Positions 1-12,109 of a stretch of DNA of 64,000 bases are shown piece after piece. The stretch covers positions 16,713,657 through 16,777,656 of the forward strand of contig CM026431.1 of NCBI GenBank assembly GCA_014871385.1, written 5' to 3'. The stretch comes from Ceratodon purpureus. Its lineage: Eukaryota; Streptophyta; Bryopsida; Pseudoditrichales; Ditrichaceae. Positions within the stretch are counted from its first letter, which is position 1; each line of letters opens with the position of its first letter. Below the pieces are notes generated by a model. That model searched no databases. It was not told where the DNA came from and saw only the letters and a list, made by a program, of their open reading frames with translations. A program made the translations under genes and the position numbers.

Positions 1-816
1 AGCATCTACCTCTAACGCGCTTGTGCACAGTGCTTGGCGACAATGCAGTCAGAATCAGTCACAAACTTTTGCTGCAGTGTTTTAGACGAACGGCACTGGC
101 AACCACACGTGCTGACTACCATCTCCAGAGAAGCACAAGTGCAATGTGGACTCCATTCGAACTCCAACTTCGGGATATAATGCTCCTAGTATTGCCGATG
201 GTTGCACGACCCTCTTTCAAAACAGTAAGGTCAGGTGAACGTGGGGGAATAAGTATTTATCAGCCGAGGGCTCGCCGATAAAATCCGAACACGACTTAAC
301 AAGTATATGACTATGTAAGCCGCCGCTTGTCCATATCCAACCGGCCTGAATCGGAAGCAGGGGTTCGCTGACCGAATAGTGACACATGTCGGATCCCGAA
401 GCCAGGCCAGAGGAAAGGAAGAAGCGGCCACCAATAGATCCTGCAAGCTTCCTAACTGAAGCAGGAAAAACGAACAGAAAACCCTAATATAAGAAAACTC
501 CCATACTATGCGACGACTCTTCCATCCTGCGAAACAGGATCTGCTCTTGCCCACTCCAAGTTTCCCAAGGGTAACCGCAACTAGATGGGTCGGATCTCCA
601 AACGAAACCGCTCATTTGATCCCATCCACCAAGACAAAATCGGACATGCAGCCAGGGCTGCCCAGCTAAAATTGAAGTACAACGTCGCGAGAGTGTTCAA
701 AGGATTCATCAGCACAGACGACCAACAAATTCCTTCCCAATGCAAGAGTGGCACTGTGTAGAGGAGTTGGGAGATGAGCAGAAGAGAGAGTGCAGGAGGC
801 AGCCGAGGAGACGCAC
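1..816. other. Gene-free left edge, probably ArfGAP intron 1
   Basis: I see no convincing coding exon on either strand. If the exon at 817-885 is genuine, this stretch is the first part of its first intron, because a good donor (GTGCGT) follows that exon on the minus strand. The second ArfGAP exon, which would carry the CxxC zinc finger, is not visible here. A 58-codon plus-strand reading frame near 583-760 matches no family I know. Confidence 0.4.
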
Positions 817-885
817 CTTGTTGTCGGGCTTGGTCTTCATCTTCCTGAAAAGCAAATCTCGATCCAGCACCTCCTCGGACGCCAT
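817..885 (-). CDS. Probable first coding exon of an ArfGAP (AGD8/9/10-like), partial
   Basis: The minus strand encodes a 23-residue start, MASEEVLDRDLLFRKMKTKP followed by DNK, ending exactly at a donor AAG|GTGCGT. Plant AGD8/9/10 (ArfGAP2/3 family) proteins begin very similarly: a short acidic start, then V/LFRKLKxKxxNK just before the C4 zinc finger. Those proteins are GTPase-activating proteins for Arf1 and act on COPI vesicles at the Golgi. The zinc finger and the rest of the protein would lie left of the window, so the call rests on this one short segment. The ATG at 885-883 is the only start in the exon. Upstream (886 to about 1250) is GA/CT-rich, as expected of a plant leader. Confidence 0.55.
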
Positions 886-1884
886 CGCGCGCAGCTGGGA
901 CAGGCGCGCACAAAAACTATCACCTAATACAGACACCACCACGTACTCTGCTGGAGAAGCTCCCGCAAGCGAAAGAAGAGCAGAGCAGAAGCAGAGTAGA
1001 GGAGATGCGGGGAAAGCAGACAGAAGAGGAGCGAGTGTGAGGCGAGAGAGAGAAAAGTGGGGGGTGGGTCAGAATAATTGCGAGATGAGTGCGGCAATCA
1101 TGGAGGAGGTCCGCTGGAACGCGGGACTGCAGCAACTGGGGTCCGCATCACGCAGCCACTGGCGGTGGAGAGGCACAGCGCAGCACACTCTCACGCACTC
1201 ACTCAATCACTCCCTCGGGCCTCGACCCTCCCCAAGTGGGTAGTGGGTGGGCAGTGCAGGGCAGTGCAGTGCGGTGCGCGACGAACGGATCAACGCGGAC
1301 TTCCTCTCCCCCAAACCCCTCCGCTGCCGCTCCTCCACCGCCGTCGCCCCCTTCCTGCCTCCCTTGACCCGGCCTCGCTCTCTGCCCCGCCCCGCCTATT
1401 CCGCTTGGGGTCTCGCCGTTCTTTCCTTGGCACCCCCTTCGTGTTTCCGTGAGGCTGTCTCCGTCTTTTTCTTTCCATCTTGGACTCGCACTTCGTCGTG
1501 GTTCACATGGATTATTCTTACTATCTGACACATTATCTGATGTTAGTCGGGTGGTCTGGGGATGTTCACGTCCCACCCAATTGGTGACAACATGTAACGC
1601 ACGGGGGTGATCGAGTGAGTATTTCCAAATTGCAGTTCGGTTTTTACATGTCTGGGAATGAAAAAATTTCGGGGGCACAGTGAACACAAACCATTGGTAC
1701 CACTTGGAACAACGGCAGCCATCTTGAGTTGTTTCTAATCCGTGCAGACTTACACTAGAGCCTGGATTTACTTTCTCTTTCGAAGCATCGAAGCACTCGT
1801 ACGTGAAGGTTTGACTACATTCAAGCGTAAAGTGGTTGGAGTCTAGGCAGCTGAGAAAACATTATCTTGCCATGGGCTGTTGTG
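886..1884. promoter_or_regulatory. ArfGAP upstream region and metallophosphoesterase 3' flank
   Basis: No gene is visible. On the minus strand this is upstream of the ArfGAP exon and downstream of the metallophosphoesterase stop. 950-1480 is strongly purine/pyrimidine-biased (GAGAGAGA and CCTCC runs), typical of plant leaders and core promoters. Open frames here come from that composition bias. Confidence 0.45.
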
Positions 1885-4432
1885 TCATTCCGGCTTCACT
1901 GACTTTGATCTTAACCGACTGACTAGGATGAACGATGAGGCCAGCAGCCAGGAGAGAATGGTGCAGCCCCACAGAACGTAGAGCATAATGACAGTGGATT
2001 CATGAGCTAGCATGCAACGGTGGATGGTGAAGGAGGAGTTGGCGTGGAAAGTGAGAAATGCGAAGCTGGGGTCGTCGCGGTTGCGCCAGCTCATGGATGG
2101 CACGGTCACCTCTCTTGTGCCATCCGCATGCACTCGATCACACCAGCGATGCGTATGTCCGCTCAACACCAGCCTGCTTCAAAGACGTTCACCTCATCAG
2201 CTCACACACTCATCGAGACGACACGAGCAACATTTGATGAAGTCCCTTACAACAGTGAATTCACTGAAGATGTGATGCGAATTAGGCTCAGCATCTCAAG
2301 AATTGCCATAATCGCGTCTGTAGGTCATAACCATTGATAGAGCTTGGTTTCTTAATGCAAGGCTGCTCTGTGATTGAGGACTAGGAGATACTATGAACAC
2401 CAGCTCAGCCGGAAGAAAGAGCTTGAAGACCACCACTATCAGTCACATGCTTTTAGGTCTGTATGGTGAAATTCTTAGGGTGACAACATGAAAAAGGAAA
2501 CACAATCGTTCCGACAAGCAAAACTGTCGTGAAACACATACCTTGGTCTGAATGACTGGAGGACTTGTGTGGAGGATTTGTAGGACAATACATCCTGGCC
2601 CACTCTATGAAGCTCTTCTTGTGGTAGCACCCTGATCCAGCGTAATGCAATAGTGAACATCAGATAGGAATCTCAGGAAGTCATGCGAACAGTGTAGAAA
2701 AAGAAACAGTAGTCAACAATGCAGAGTGGCACAATATGGAAAGTCTAATTACTGAACAATACTGGGTGATGCAGACAAAAAAGCCTTGCAGAACATACAA
2801 TGGAGGTGCTGATCCCACTTTCAAACAACTTCCTTCTAGGTCATGCCATGGAGCACAGCGTGGAAGGTCTATAGGGGTGCAAGCACTGTCGTCTGCACGA
2901 TACAATGGCAGATGTAGCAGGAGAACAGGCCCAGTGGATGCACCACCATCTCCTCCCCCAATATTATGACCTTTGATTTCTTGCTCTGGGTTGCTTTCCT
3001 GCAGGACAGGTGCCGCACAAACAAAAAATGCATTCAAATTAAATGACTTCTCCATGCATCCAGATTGAAGCCTGCTCTAAACGGACCATCACAATAGGTT
3101 AAACACAAGAATTAACTACATGATTTCCTGGGACATGCTGCATAAACTTATGACCAGTCAAGAATCTCAAACCAACCCAGTAAAGGGGATGCCGATTGCG
3201 CTGGCTGCTTGCAACTCTCAACATGACAGGTTCAAGCAAACTGGACTTCACACAATAGAACGTCCACCTAAGGCGCAGCAACTTCAATGATCTAAAATGG
3301 TGGAGCAAGTCACCTTTCGATGTGTCTTCAGTGCAGAGCTAACGCTTTCGACATATTTCTCCACTCTGGCACAAACCGAGCATCCATCACCATGCAGCGC
3401 CATCGCATTAAGAGAGACGAAATCCACACCGCTCCAGGTGAAACGGCTGCCACATGTATCGTCCAAGCCAGGAAACGAGGCAGCAAAGCGAGGCAAGCGG
3501 CTGGAGAAGCCAGGGTCATGATGGTCACCCACATCGTGATTTCCCACCACTACCTGGATTGGAACAGCCGAGAAGGGGCGCACCATATCCCAGAACCGAG
3601 CCAAGACTGCACTCCACTGCGCATCATTCGACTTCCGACCCGCATCTGACACATCTCCAAGCACAACCAGCGCGTCGGGATTCAATCTCCTGTGCGCTCT
3701 CTGCGAGTAAAGTTCCAAGTCTTCAGCCAGGCTGCCTATGCGTACATGAAAAAATCTGAAATTCATCGATCGGACAAGGACGGTGCTTCTGCTGCAGACG
3801 TCAGAGGCAGGCCCTGACGTGCAAGAAGCTCCTCCAGCAAGGGATCTCCCTGAAATAGTGACCAAATCACATACTTTGGCTTACATAATTTATAGAAGTC
3901 CCAACATTACTACAACAAGAAGACCACAATTGACATGAGATATGCTGCTGTCGTCTACAGCAGCCATATGTACAATTTCCATAAGGATGGAAGATTCGAA
4001 AAAAACTCATGCATGATGATCTCAAACAAAATGACTCGACAACAGTAGTATTCATCAAATTTCAATCTCTCAGTGGTTCCCACAATACTCGTCAACATAG
4101 AGAAGCGAACTATCCGAAAATCCTCACAGAACCCACCAACACTCACGATCGGACAGATGAGAAGCGCGAGGAAAAACCTGGAATACGGAACGCATGAAGG
4201 ACTCGCGGCGCACGCGGTCCACCCAGGCCGTGCGAGGCCCTGCGAAATGGGGATCCGCAACAACCATCACTCTAAGCGACGAAGAAGATGAGGAGTCAGA
4301 CGAAGCGCTTTCACCGCAAGAGGGCTCCATTAGGACGTGGTGCCCGAGAAGCAACGCGCCCGTGATGCACAGCAGTAGCAACAGCAGCCATGTGTGGGTC
4401 TTGGACTGCGGTGATGCCATCTTCACCCACAT
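1885..4432 (-). CDS. MPPE1/PGAP5 (Cdc1)-like metallophosphoesterase
   Basis: Exons (minus, 5'->3'): 4432-4128, 3755-3314, 2998-2799, 2604-2542, 2173-1885; 432 aa. The protein starts with a hydrophobic anchor (about residues 14-32). It carries the calcineurin-like metal motifs in order: ADPHF (DxH), LGDVSDAGR, GNHD, LLLHLPLYR and SGHTHRW. It ends with a second membrane segment (IMLYVLWGCTILSWLLASSF). This two-anchor layout is that of PGAP5/Cdc1/Ted1, Mn-dependent phosphoesterases that trim ethanolamine-phosphate from GPI anchors in the ER. The function is inferred from the family. Exon 4 joins exon 5 cleanly (SFRP|RLVLSGHTH). The exon 1-2 join is less sure: donor TTCT|GTGAGG keeps the frame, but CAG|GTTTTT nearby is an alternative. 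The gene is divergent from thioredoxin z. Confidence 0.87.
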
Positions 4433-5235
4433 GCGGCCTCACAGCTGCGATGTCACAACTCGCAGCAACGGAATGCCCGTGGCACTATCATGATCCTCCT
4501 CCTCCCACCAGCGTCGAGTTGAGGGGTTTACTGAGGATTAGGTCGCGGGGTTTGGACAGCGTTGCAACGTCCTTGCCTTGCCACATTCCAGTACCACCAA
4601 TACCGGGATGCATATGTCACCACAAGGCCGACAAACAGTGTAACTAACTGTCGTTTCCAGATCGGTGAAAGCCGACTTGCATCATTCCAAGTTCGCGATG
4701 CTCTGGGTGTCTGTCTGTGAAGCTGCTGGCATGATCATCCAACTTGGCGATGGCGTGAGCATCCTCGAGGCTAGGGATGCTGGCGGCGATTGAGGATGAT
4801 CCAGTGGGTGCCACACTATTCAGGATGAGTTCGCGAGGGTGGGTTGTGGGTTCCCGTGTTCCCAGATGAGGTGGGCCGCGCCTCCGTTGCAGCGAGGGAG
4901 GGAGGGAGCGAGGGAGGGCCACTGCGCCTACCCCTTCCGCGTCCCCTTGTGACTGACTCCCTTGGCCTTCCCTTTTTCCTTTCGCTGCTGGCTTGGCTGC
5001 CACTCTCGCTCTTTTGCTCTGTCTGTCTGGACTCACTCATCTGTATCTCTCTCTCGCGCACCACCATCCTTTGCACCCCTCTCGCACGGATTCCCTCTCC
5101 ATCTGCCTGGTTCACCCTCTCTCCCACATCTTCACTAGCAGCCATCACTTTCTCCTGTCGCCAATTTCTCTTCGTCGTCATCTTCATTTTCCTTTCGTGT
5201 TCTTTCTGGGGCGAGACAGCCTCGCTGTGGCTGGG
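4433..5235. promoter_or_regulatory. Shared upstream region of a divergent gene pair
   Basis: About 800 bp separates the start codons of the metallophosphoesterase (minus) and thioredoxin z (plus). No coding exon is recognisable. From 4870 to 5220 the plus strand is CT-rich (CTCTCTCTCGC and similar), which fits the thioredoxin z leader. I saw no clear TATA box, so core promoter positions are not assigned. Confidence 0.5.
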
Positions 5236-6563
5236 ATGGCGGCAGCGGCTTCCATGGCGTCTCTGACATCCACGTCTCTCCCTCAGCGACTGTCTGCCTC
5301 GCGCGCGCGCCATCAACCTTCTTCGTCGGCCAGGCTTGGATTAGGTTTCAGGGCTGGCGCTGGACTCAGCAATTCCCAAAGAGTGGCGAAGTCTTCCTTC
5401 AATGGAATTCAGTTGCAAGTGCGCACCCCAGCCAGTGTGAGGACACAGAGTGGGGGAGTCGGAATTCGCGCTGCAGGAGCAAAGGGTGATTACCTCGTGG
5501 TAAACCTCCCCTTCATTGTCCGAGTGCGGCCTTTGTGCGCATTCTGTCCGAGTCGCTTGCTGCTTTGGTTTGTGTCTGGTTCGTTCTGTTGGTGCTTTTG
5601 TGTTTAATGTTGGGTGATTTTCTCCGGCTGCAGCAAAAGGTATCTGCCCGGGAATTAGATGACATCCTGGCGAACGAGAGGAGCTCACCTATGGTTGTTG
5701 ACTTCTACGCGACTTGGTGCGGCCCATGTATATTGCTAGCTCAAGAACTGGAACAGGTATCGTCTCTGCCTCTGCCTGCCAGCATCATGAGTGAAGTGTC
5801 CTACTGTTGAAACCAACGCACATGCTGCTTAAATTATTTGTTCCCCCAGTGCTCACTTATACGTGGATAGTCATTCCAGTCGTGCAAATCACTTTCACCT
5901 TGGTTCATTTTGGATTACAAACCGAGTTTGTAATCCAAAATCTGGTTCGGACGGTAATTCTGAGCATGAACTTGTGCAACTTCGATGAATTTGAAGTTTC
6001 AACCGGTTCCATGGTGCAGGATAACGTTGTACCCCTCGTTCTTAGAACGTTTGGGGTGACTTTATGAACAAGTTGTTCGGGTCTTCGTCGGTAGGCTATA
6101 TGTGCAGTTCTTTACGCTCGTGCTTTGGGGGTTCTTGGAGTGATCACGTTAAGGTCTGAACTAAACATAAAGGCGGCGTTTGTCATGCAGCTCGCTGTGG
6201 AATATGGTGATAGGGTTCGGTTTCTGAAAATAGACACTGATGAAGAGCATGAGCTTGCAAATCAAATGGAGGTACGGACACACCTAAGCACCTGTTTCCT
6301 CTAGTCTCAGTTGTTTCTTGTTGCCAGTTTACCTACCTTTGCAGCTTTGAAGTCAGTGCGAAGCCAAGGCAATGGTTCGGTTACTGCTTTTTGAGCAAAA
6401 GGATAAAATTCTCTGAAGTAGTAATGGTGGACCATTCTTCCTGCAGATTCGAGGCCTGCCCACAATGGTGTTCGTGAGCCCCGACACAGAGAAGCTTGCT
6501 ATTCGTACCGAAGGGTTGTTATCAACGAACGTTATCCGAGACATAATTGAGAAGGAGCTATAA
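5236..6563 (+). CDS. TRXz: Thioredoxin z / CITRX, chloroplast
   Basis: Four exons, 5236-5499, 5634-5756, 6191-6271 and 6447-6563, give 194 aa, close to the roughly 180 aa of known CITRX. Residues 1-80 form a Ser/Ala/Arg-rich chloroplast transit peptide (start MAAAASMASL). The thioredoxin fold follows, with FYATWCGPCILLAQELE (active cysteines at about 117 and 120) and the cis-proline loop RGLPTMVF. The CILxAQELE and IRTEGL...RDIIEKEL stretches are diagnostic of thioredoxin z, not of m- or f-type thioredoxins. In other plants thioredoxin z is a subunit of the plastid-encoded RNA polymerase complex and is needed for chloroplast biogenesis. All splice sites are GT..AG and all phases close. Intron 2 contains a perfect hairpin, listed separately. 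Confidence 0.94.
5907..5941. repeat. Perfect 16-bp inverted repeat with a 3-nt loop in thioredoxin z intron 2
   Basis: The left arm is ATTTTGGATTACAAAC, then CGA, then its exact reverse complement. The two arms can form a 16-bp hairpin in the transcript or a cruciform in DNA. It lies 150 bp inside the 434-bp intron and does not touch either splice site. Origin and role are unknown. Confidence 0.9.
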
Positions 6564-8110
6564 GACACACCTCTTCGAAAACATTCTGCGTTTGTGAGCA
6601 GACTGTCGGCACTTGGCTGGTTTCCGTTGTTTTCATGACGTATTCACTGTGAGTTACACATTCCACTAGTGTTCCACAGACAGAGAGCAGCAGGGCGGAT
6701 GTATAGTAGTCTTCAGCTGTTCGTTCAGGAGATGGGGACCATATTGCTCGGAAACATATGTTGTTGTGACAGGCATGCTCGGTGATTCATCCGTAGCCCC
6801 TTCGTCTTTCAAGGAAATGACATTATTTATTTTGACCAGCAAGCATCCACTCATGGATTATTGCTCTTCACCATTGTTTCACCATTGTTTCTCATCGCGG
6901 CTTGTACTGTACATCTCAGTGAGCAAGAATATGAGGTATTCTATCTTTAAATATTGACTGAATTGAGTAGATTGCTTATTCTCGAAACGCCAGAATTCGA
7001 ATCAAAGCTGTTAAAGAGTGGGGGAGTTAGTTGTGCTCAAGTCACCACCTCAATCAATCATGCTGGTCACATGTATGCATGGGTCTAGTGTTTCTTCTTC
7101 TTCTTCTTCTTCTTCTTCTTCTTCTGGGTTGGGTGCACAAAAGAGTAGTCCCGGCCTTTCTGTCATACTCCTTCAAAAATGCATCGACCTCAAGGCTGTC
7201 TTCCTCCACCATCTCACTTTTTCCTCTGCGCATATCACAACGATAGGTACAGTGGCCGCAAAATTGAGTTTAGATTTGAAACTTTCGCATTTCAGCTACC
7301 ATATCATAATACAAGAAATACACGAAATGCGTAATACAAGAAAGCTACACTAAAGAATAGAAATTTACATGGAATTCTATCATGATAAATAAAACTTCAA
7401 GTTACCGGGTTGTAAAACTTGATTAAAGAAACAATTTGCAATACCTTTTAAAATTTGCCACATGTGTAAGTAAGATATTTTAATTCTGGGAACGCCGCAG
7501 AATGAGAAAGGGGAAGCAAAGCATGAGAAGTGCCAGTGGGGGATGGAAATGGAAGAGGACAGTGCATGAGAAGGGCATGAGAAGGGAGAAGGCAGGGGAA
7601 TGAGCCTTGAGGATGGAAGAAGTTGAAGGGGGAAGTGGTGGTCCTCGATCGGGGGAATGAGCCGGGTATGGGCTAGAGAGGAATCAGGATGTGTTGTGTT
7701 GTGCGAAAGTATCTGCAGGGAGGGGAGGGCATGTCTGCCCACAATCCGCCATAATCTCAGGCTTCCCTCGAGAGTCGAGAGTCCGTCATGGCAGGCCGCA
7801 GTCCAGCCCACTATCGAGTGACTCACTCCGTTACGACGAGTGTTCAGTGTTGTGGACTCACTCTACTGTAGTCTACCTTCCTGCCGAGGGGCCCCGCACC
7901 ATCCCCCACATCATCCTCCCTCCCTCTCTCTGTCTCTCCCCTCCCCACCTGTGCTGTGCTGTGCTGTGCTGTGGTTGTGCATCTCATGCTTTTAGGTTTG
8001 CCACTGCCTGCCTACCTCCCACACTAGCCTCATGGGTTCCCCTATCCGCGTCGCTCCCCTGCGTTAAGTGCCCACTCTCGCTCCTCGACCTCCCCCTCCC
8101 CACTCTCACC
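6564..8110. other. Intergenic: thioredoxin z 3' flank and Rab GAP leader
   Basis: No coding region is supported. The stretch holds a (TTC)n tract at 7092-7125 and a GA-rich zone at 7500-7680. A CT-rich zone at about 7900-8110 is the likely leader of the downstream Rab GAP gene. Open frames here lack family resemblance. Confidence 0.5.
7092..7125. repeat. (TTC)n microsatellite
   Basis: About eleven perfect TTC units lie between thioredoxin z and the Rab GAP gene. Confidence 0.97.
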
Positions 8111-11100
8111 ATGAAGCCCCCTGTTCCTGATGCCCGCGCCGCACCAGGACCCGCGCCCGCAGGAGGGGTCTTCAATGTGGATCGCACCAACAGCCTCAAC
8201 CAAACCCTCCGCAAAGTTACCGGGTACGCTCCCGCACCTCCATCCCTCGGATCCACTAGATCTGCACACATTTCGATTTCGTCTTACCTTACCCACGCTG
8301 GATCTGTCTCGCCTTGCGCAATTTTCATGCGCTTCTCTCGCGTTCTTTTGTAGATTGGTCGTTCCGTCTGTGTTTTTGCGGCTTTTTGGGGTTTCTTTTG
8401 CTTGAGGTGGTTCGCGCCTCTGTGAAACCCTGGCTTCTCGGATAGTTTACATAGCTATGAGTGATTCCGTTTCTGTGTGCTAGCTGGGGTAATGCCTCAA
8501 TGGACCAGGCCTTCAGAATTTAGGGTTTTTCTGCCACTACTTGGGAACTCTTTATCCAACCTTTTCTTGTACATTGGAGTTTTTTGACGCAATTGTGATA
8601 CGAGATTAACTTTATTCCACGAAGTTTTGTTCTGCAATTATCAAAATCTACATCAATCGAGACTTCTTGACGAAAATGCAGCTATGCGGAATTTACTCTA
8701 TCTGTCCTGTCTAAGGCAGAAAACTTAAGTTTCAATCTTTATTCGCAGCTTGTTAGGCGTTGGGCGGATATTGGGGCGGAAAGACTCGAATGGCGAAGCA
8801 TCAACCTCGGACAGAGGAGCTGAAGACTGTAGTCCCACTGACAGTGGAGGCCCTTCGCTCACAGAATCTAAAGTAAGTGACCCGCGCATTTAGTGTAGTG
8901 TAACATCTACATTGTACCGAACCATTGCTGCTATACATTTTACTTGGATTGCATGGCTACGTGCAGCACTTTGCAAAGTGGTATCTGAGCTTTACTTTAT
9001 TATGTTTACAGAGCTTCGCAAGTGATGCAAGCGATGGTAATGGAGAGCCTTGTGTTGCATCACCTAGCTACCCTTTTGATACTTCTAGCAGAGGAATTGG
9101 GTCGGAAAACTCTAGGCTTCCAGGAGGACGAGCTACAGATGCTGCTCGAGTCGCAAGGTTTAAGAAGATTTTGGCTGCTCAAAGTGTTGATGTAGGTGAG
9201 TCACCCTTCATCCAGGCGTTTCCTGTTTGCTTATGTGATCTGTAAGCAAGCAGAGTGCAGCTGATTACCGCGTGTGTAGAATTGCGGGGCTGTATTGGTG
9301 GGAGCGACAGGGTTGTCATTACCCGTGGCGGTCAAGGATGAAGACCTCGAAGCGCTTCTCTTCGCTTCGTGAGAAGCGAGTTGGCCCCCTTTCCGCGTTT
9401 GCTTCCTGAAGTATCTGATGTAATTAGTTCTGTATTGTTCTGCGTTCTGTGTTGAGACAGATGCACTGCGGGAACTTGCATGGAGTGGCGTTCCTCCCTT
9501 TCTTAGGCCAACTGTTTGGCGGCTGCTTTTGGTTAGTCAGAGCGTTTCTACTTGTTTTTTTCTTTTGGCTCCCTTGTTTCAAAATTTGTGACAATTTAAT
9601 TGGATTGGGTTACGTTAACTTGAGGAAAGTTAGGTTTTAGGAGCTTGTACGAAGATTGTCTTCTTCAAGAAGCTAGTGACATAAAATTTGGGTGAAGGGT
9701 TATGCATCTCCCAATGCAGATAGAAGGGATGCAGCTCTGGCAAGAAAGCGACAAGAGTACATGGATTGTGTTCCACAATATTATGATATTCCAGATGCTG
9801 ATCGCACCGAGGATGAAATTGTGATGCTACATCAGGTTCTGTCTACACTCTCCAGCATTTATACCTGGCTCACTTTCTGATATTTCCTAGTTTACATATT
9901 TCACATTTCATTTTTTTCGTTTGTTAACTTCTTCCAAAGTTAAAAGCATTTTAACTTAATAACATATTTTCGCAATACTTTGTTCGACAAAACTTAGCAA
10001 TTTCAAGTTTAAGACTTATAGATAACCTGCTTGTATTGCCTTCTGATGGATTGCAGATCGGTGTGGATGCACCGAGGACACTACCTGAAGTGCCTTTTTT
10101 CCAGGAGCCAGTTATCCAGACCACCTTGAAGCGCATTTTGTATATATGGTACGCAACTTTTCAATGTTCATATTGAGCTCTGTACCATCGTTACAAGGTA
10201 CACGTGGTATGTCAATGGTCTTGAAAGGATGTGCAAGCATGGAATTGTATCCTTTGCAGTCAGATGTGCTCATATTGGCATCCTATACCGTCTTGGATTC
10301 CTTTCCCTACTCATGTATATATTTTCGGTTATCATGGTTTACTGCAAGCAGTCTAAAATTAGTTTTGAGGTGACCTCCAGTCCTTGTGATGCAAGTTGCT
10401 GCTGTTATCTTATTCCATGGCCAATGGCAACCTCGTTTCATTCTCTTACAGGGCCATTCGTCATCCAGCAAGTGGTTATGTCCAGGGTATCAATGATTTG
10501 GCTACACCATTTATTGTTGTATTTCTATCAGAGTATCTGGAAGGGGATATAGACATGTGGGACTTAAGCAAGCTGTCTCCAGGCATCATCTCGAAGGTTA
10601 GCTCTTGCTGTTGATTTTTGGAACCTTTTTAGCGTGTTGTATACACTCTTATATAAATTCTCAAAATCGGTTATGGGCTTGCCGTTGATCTGGGAGTTTC
10701 GAGGGTGCAGGTGGAAGCAGATTCTTTCGGATGTTTGTCAAAGTTATTGGACGGGATTCAAGACCACTACACATTTGCACAGCCTGGCATACAGAGGCTT
10801 GTGTTCAGGTTTAAGGAACTTGTCCGTCGTATTGATGGTATTCCCTCTATCTTGCCATCACTTTAGAGTTTCTCGAGTGTAGAATCCAAAAGCATATCAG
10901 TAGCTGAATGCTCTTTATTCTTGTTAAAGCTTTGCACCACATTAGAAACTAGTCCTTTTTAATAAAACAATGATTAAGATAAAAATGAAAGCAAATAAAT
11001 GTTTACAACTTGTTTGATTGCTGGTATCTTTGAAGACAATGGGCGCAAAGTAGTGCAGAATCTGTCCTTGTTTGCAGCAGCTGAAAAAGATGGGGGTTTT

Positions 11101-12109
11101 GTTGGCGAGCCTCAATGATTGTCGTCTTAAATTAGTTGCGCATAGAAACCAATGAAGACAAAGGTTTTCTCATTGTAATACTCTTGGTATCCAGAACCTG
11201 TTGCGAAGCATTTGGAGCAGGAGGGGTTGGAGTTTCTTCAATTTTCATTTCGCTGGTTGAACTGCCTCCTCATTCGAGAGGTAAAGGATTTCAACAGTTT
11301 GTTCTAGGATCTGTTTATTTTATGTACATAGCAGGTTAAGGTAGATAAGTCTGAATGACAACAAGTAGTAACGGGTGCACCTTTTTCATTCTATTTGAAA
11401 ATAATATTTTGTGAGAGCAGACTTGCTGAACTGTGATTGTGTTTAGAAATCAGCCTATAGATAGTTTTGCATGTTTTATCTTAATGTAAATAATGATTAT
11501 CTTGACAAGTTTATATAAGCACATTTTGAACCTAGAGTAGCATATAGTCCGAAGGTTACTGGGGCTGTGTATATTGTTGTGTATGCAACAGCGTCATTCT
11601 TGTCTCATGTTTGAAGTTACGTTTTTTTTTTGTCTGCTCGAGCAGATTCCCTTCCAGCTTGTTGGACGCCTATGGGACACATGGTTAGCAGAAGCTGACA
11701 ACTTTCCAGAGTACCTCGTATATGTTTGCGCCAGTTTCCTTCTTACTGTAAGTTCTTTAGGCAGACTGTAGTCAACCCTGTCGTTGTTCTGCAAACATGA
11801 CAGGTTAATGTTTTCGTAGCTCCTGCCAGATGCCTGTTGTTCTCGAGAGACAAGTACCACATATTCTATATAATCACTTTGAATCTTGCTAATTCTGCGA
11901 TTCTCTGCTAAGAGAACTTACGGATTTAATGTTTTTGATCGCAGTGGTCAGACCAATTACAGCAGCTGGATTTCCAGGAAATGATTCTTTTCTTGCAGAC
12001 TATTCCTACTAAGAATTGGACTCATCAAGAATTGGAAATGGTCCTGTCTCGCGCATTCATGTGGCGGGTCATGTTTGATCGTTCACCTTCGCACTTGAAT
12101 TCAGGCTAG
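8111..12109 (+). CDS. TBC-domain Rab GTPase-activating protein (TBC1D22/Gyp1 type)
   Basis: Eleven exons: 8111-8223, 8749-8872, 9012-9195, 9461-9531, 9698-9835, 10057-10148, 10452-10596, 10711-10837, 11195-11280, 11646-11747, 11945-12109; 448 aa. The first 140 residues are low-complexity and Ser/Gly-rich. The TBC domain fills the rest: RELAWSGVPPFLRPTVWRLLL, then IGVDAPRT with the arginine finger (about R217), then SGYVQGINDL with the glutamine finger (about Q252), and RLWDTWLAE near the end. Both catalytic fingers are intact, so it should accelerate GTP hydrolysis on a Rab/Ypt protein, probably at the Golgi as for Gyp1. The target Rab is unknown. Exon 5 uses a weak acceptor (GTGAAG), but the protein match is good. 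Confidence 0.94.

Noticed and set aside
1199-1687. 162-codon minus-strand open frame
   Set aside because: Low-complexity purine-rich leader sequence with no family resemblance; it lies upstream of the ArfGAP exon.
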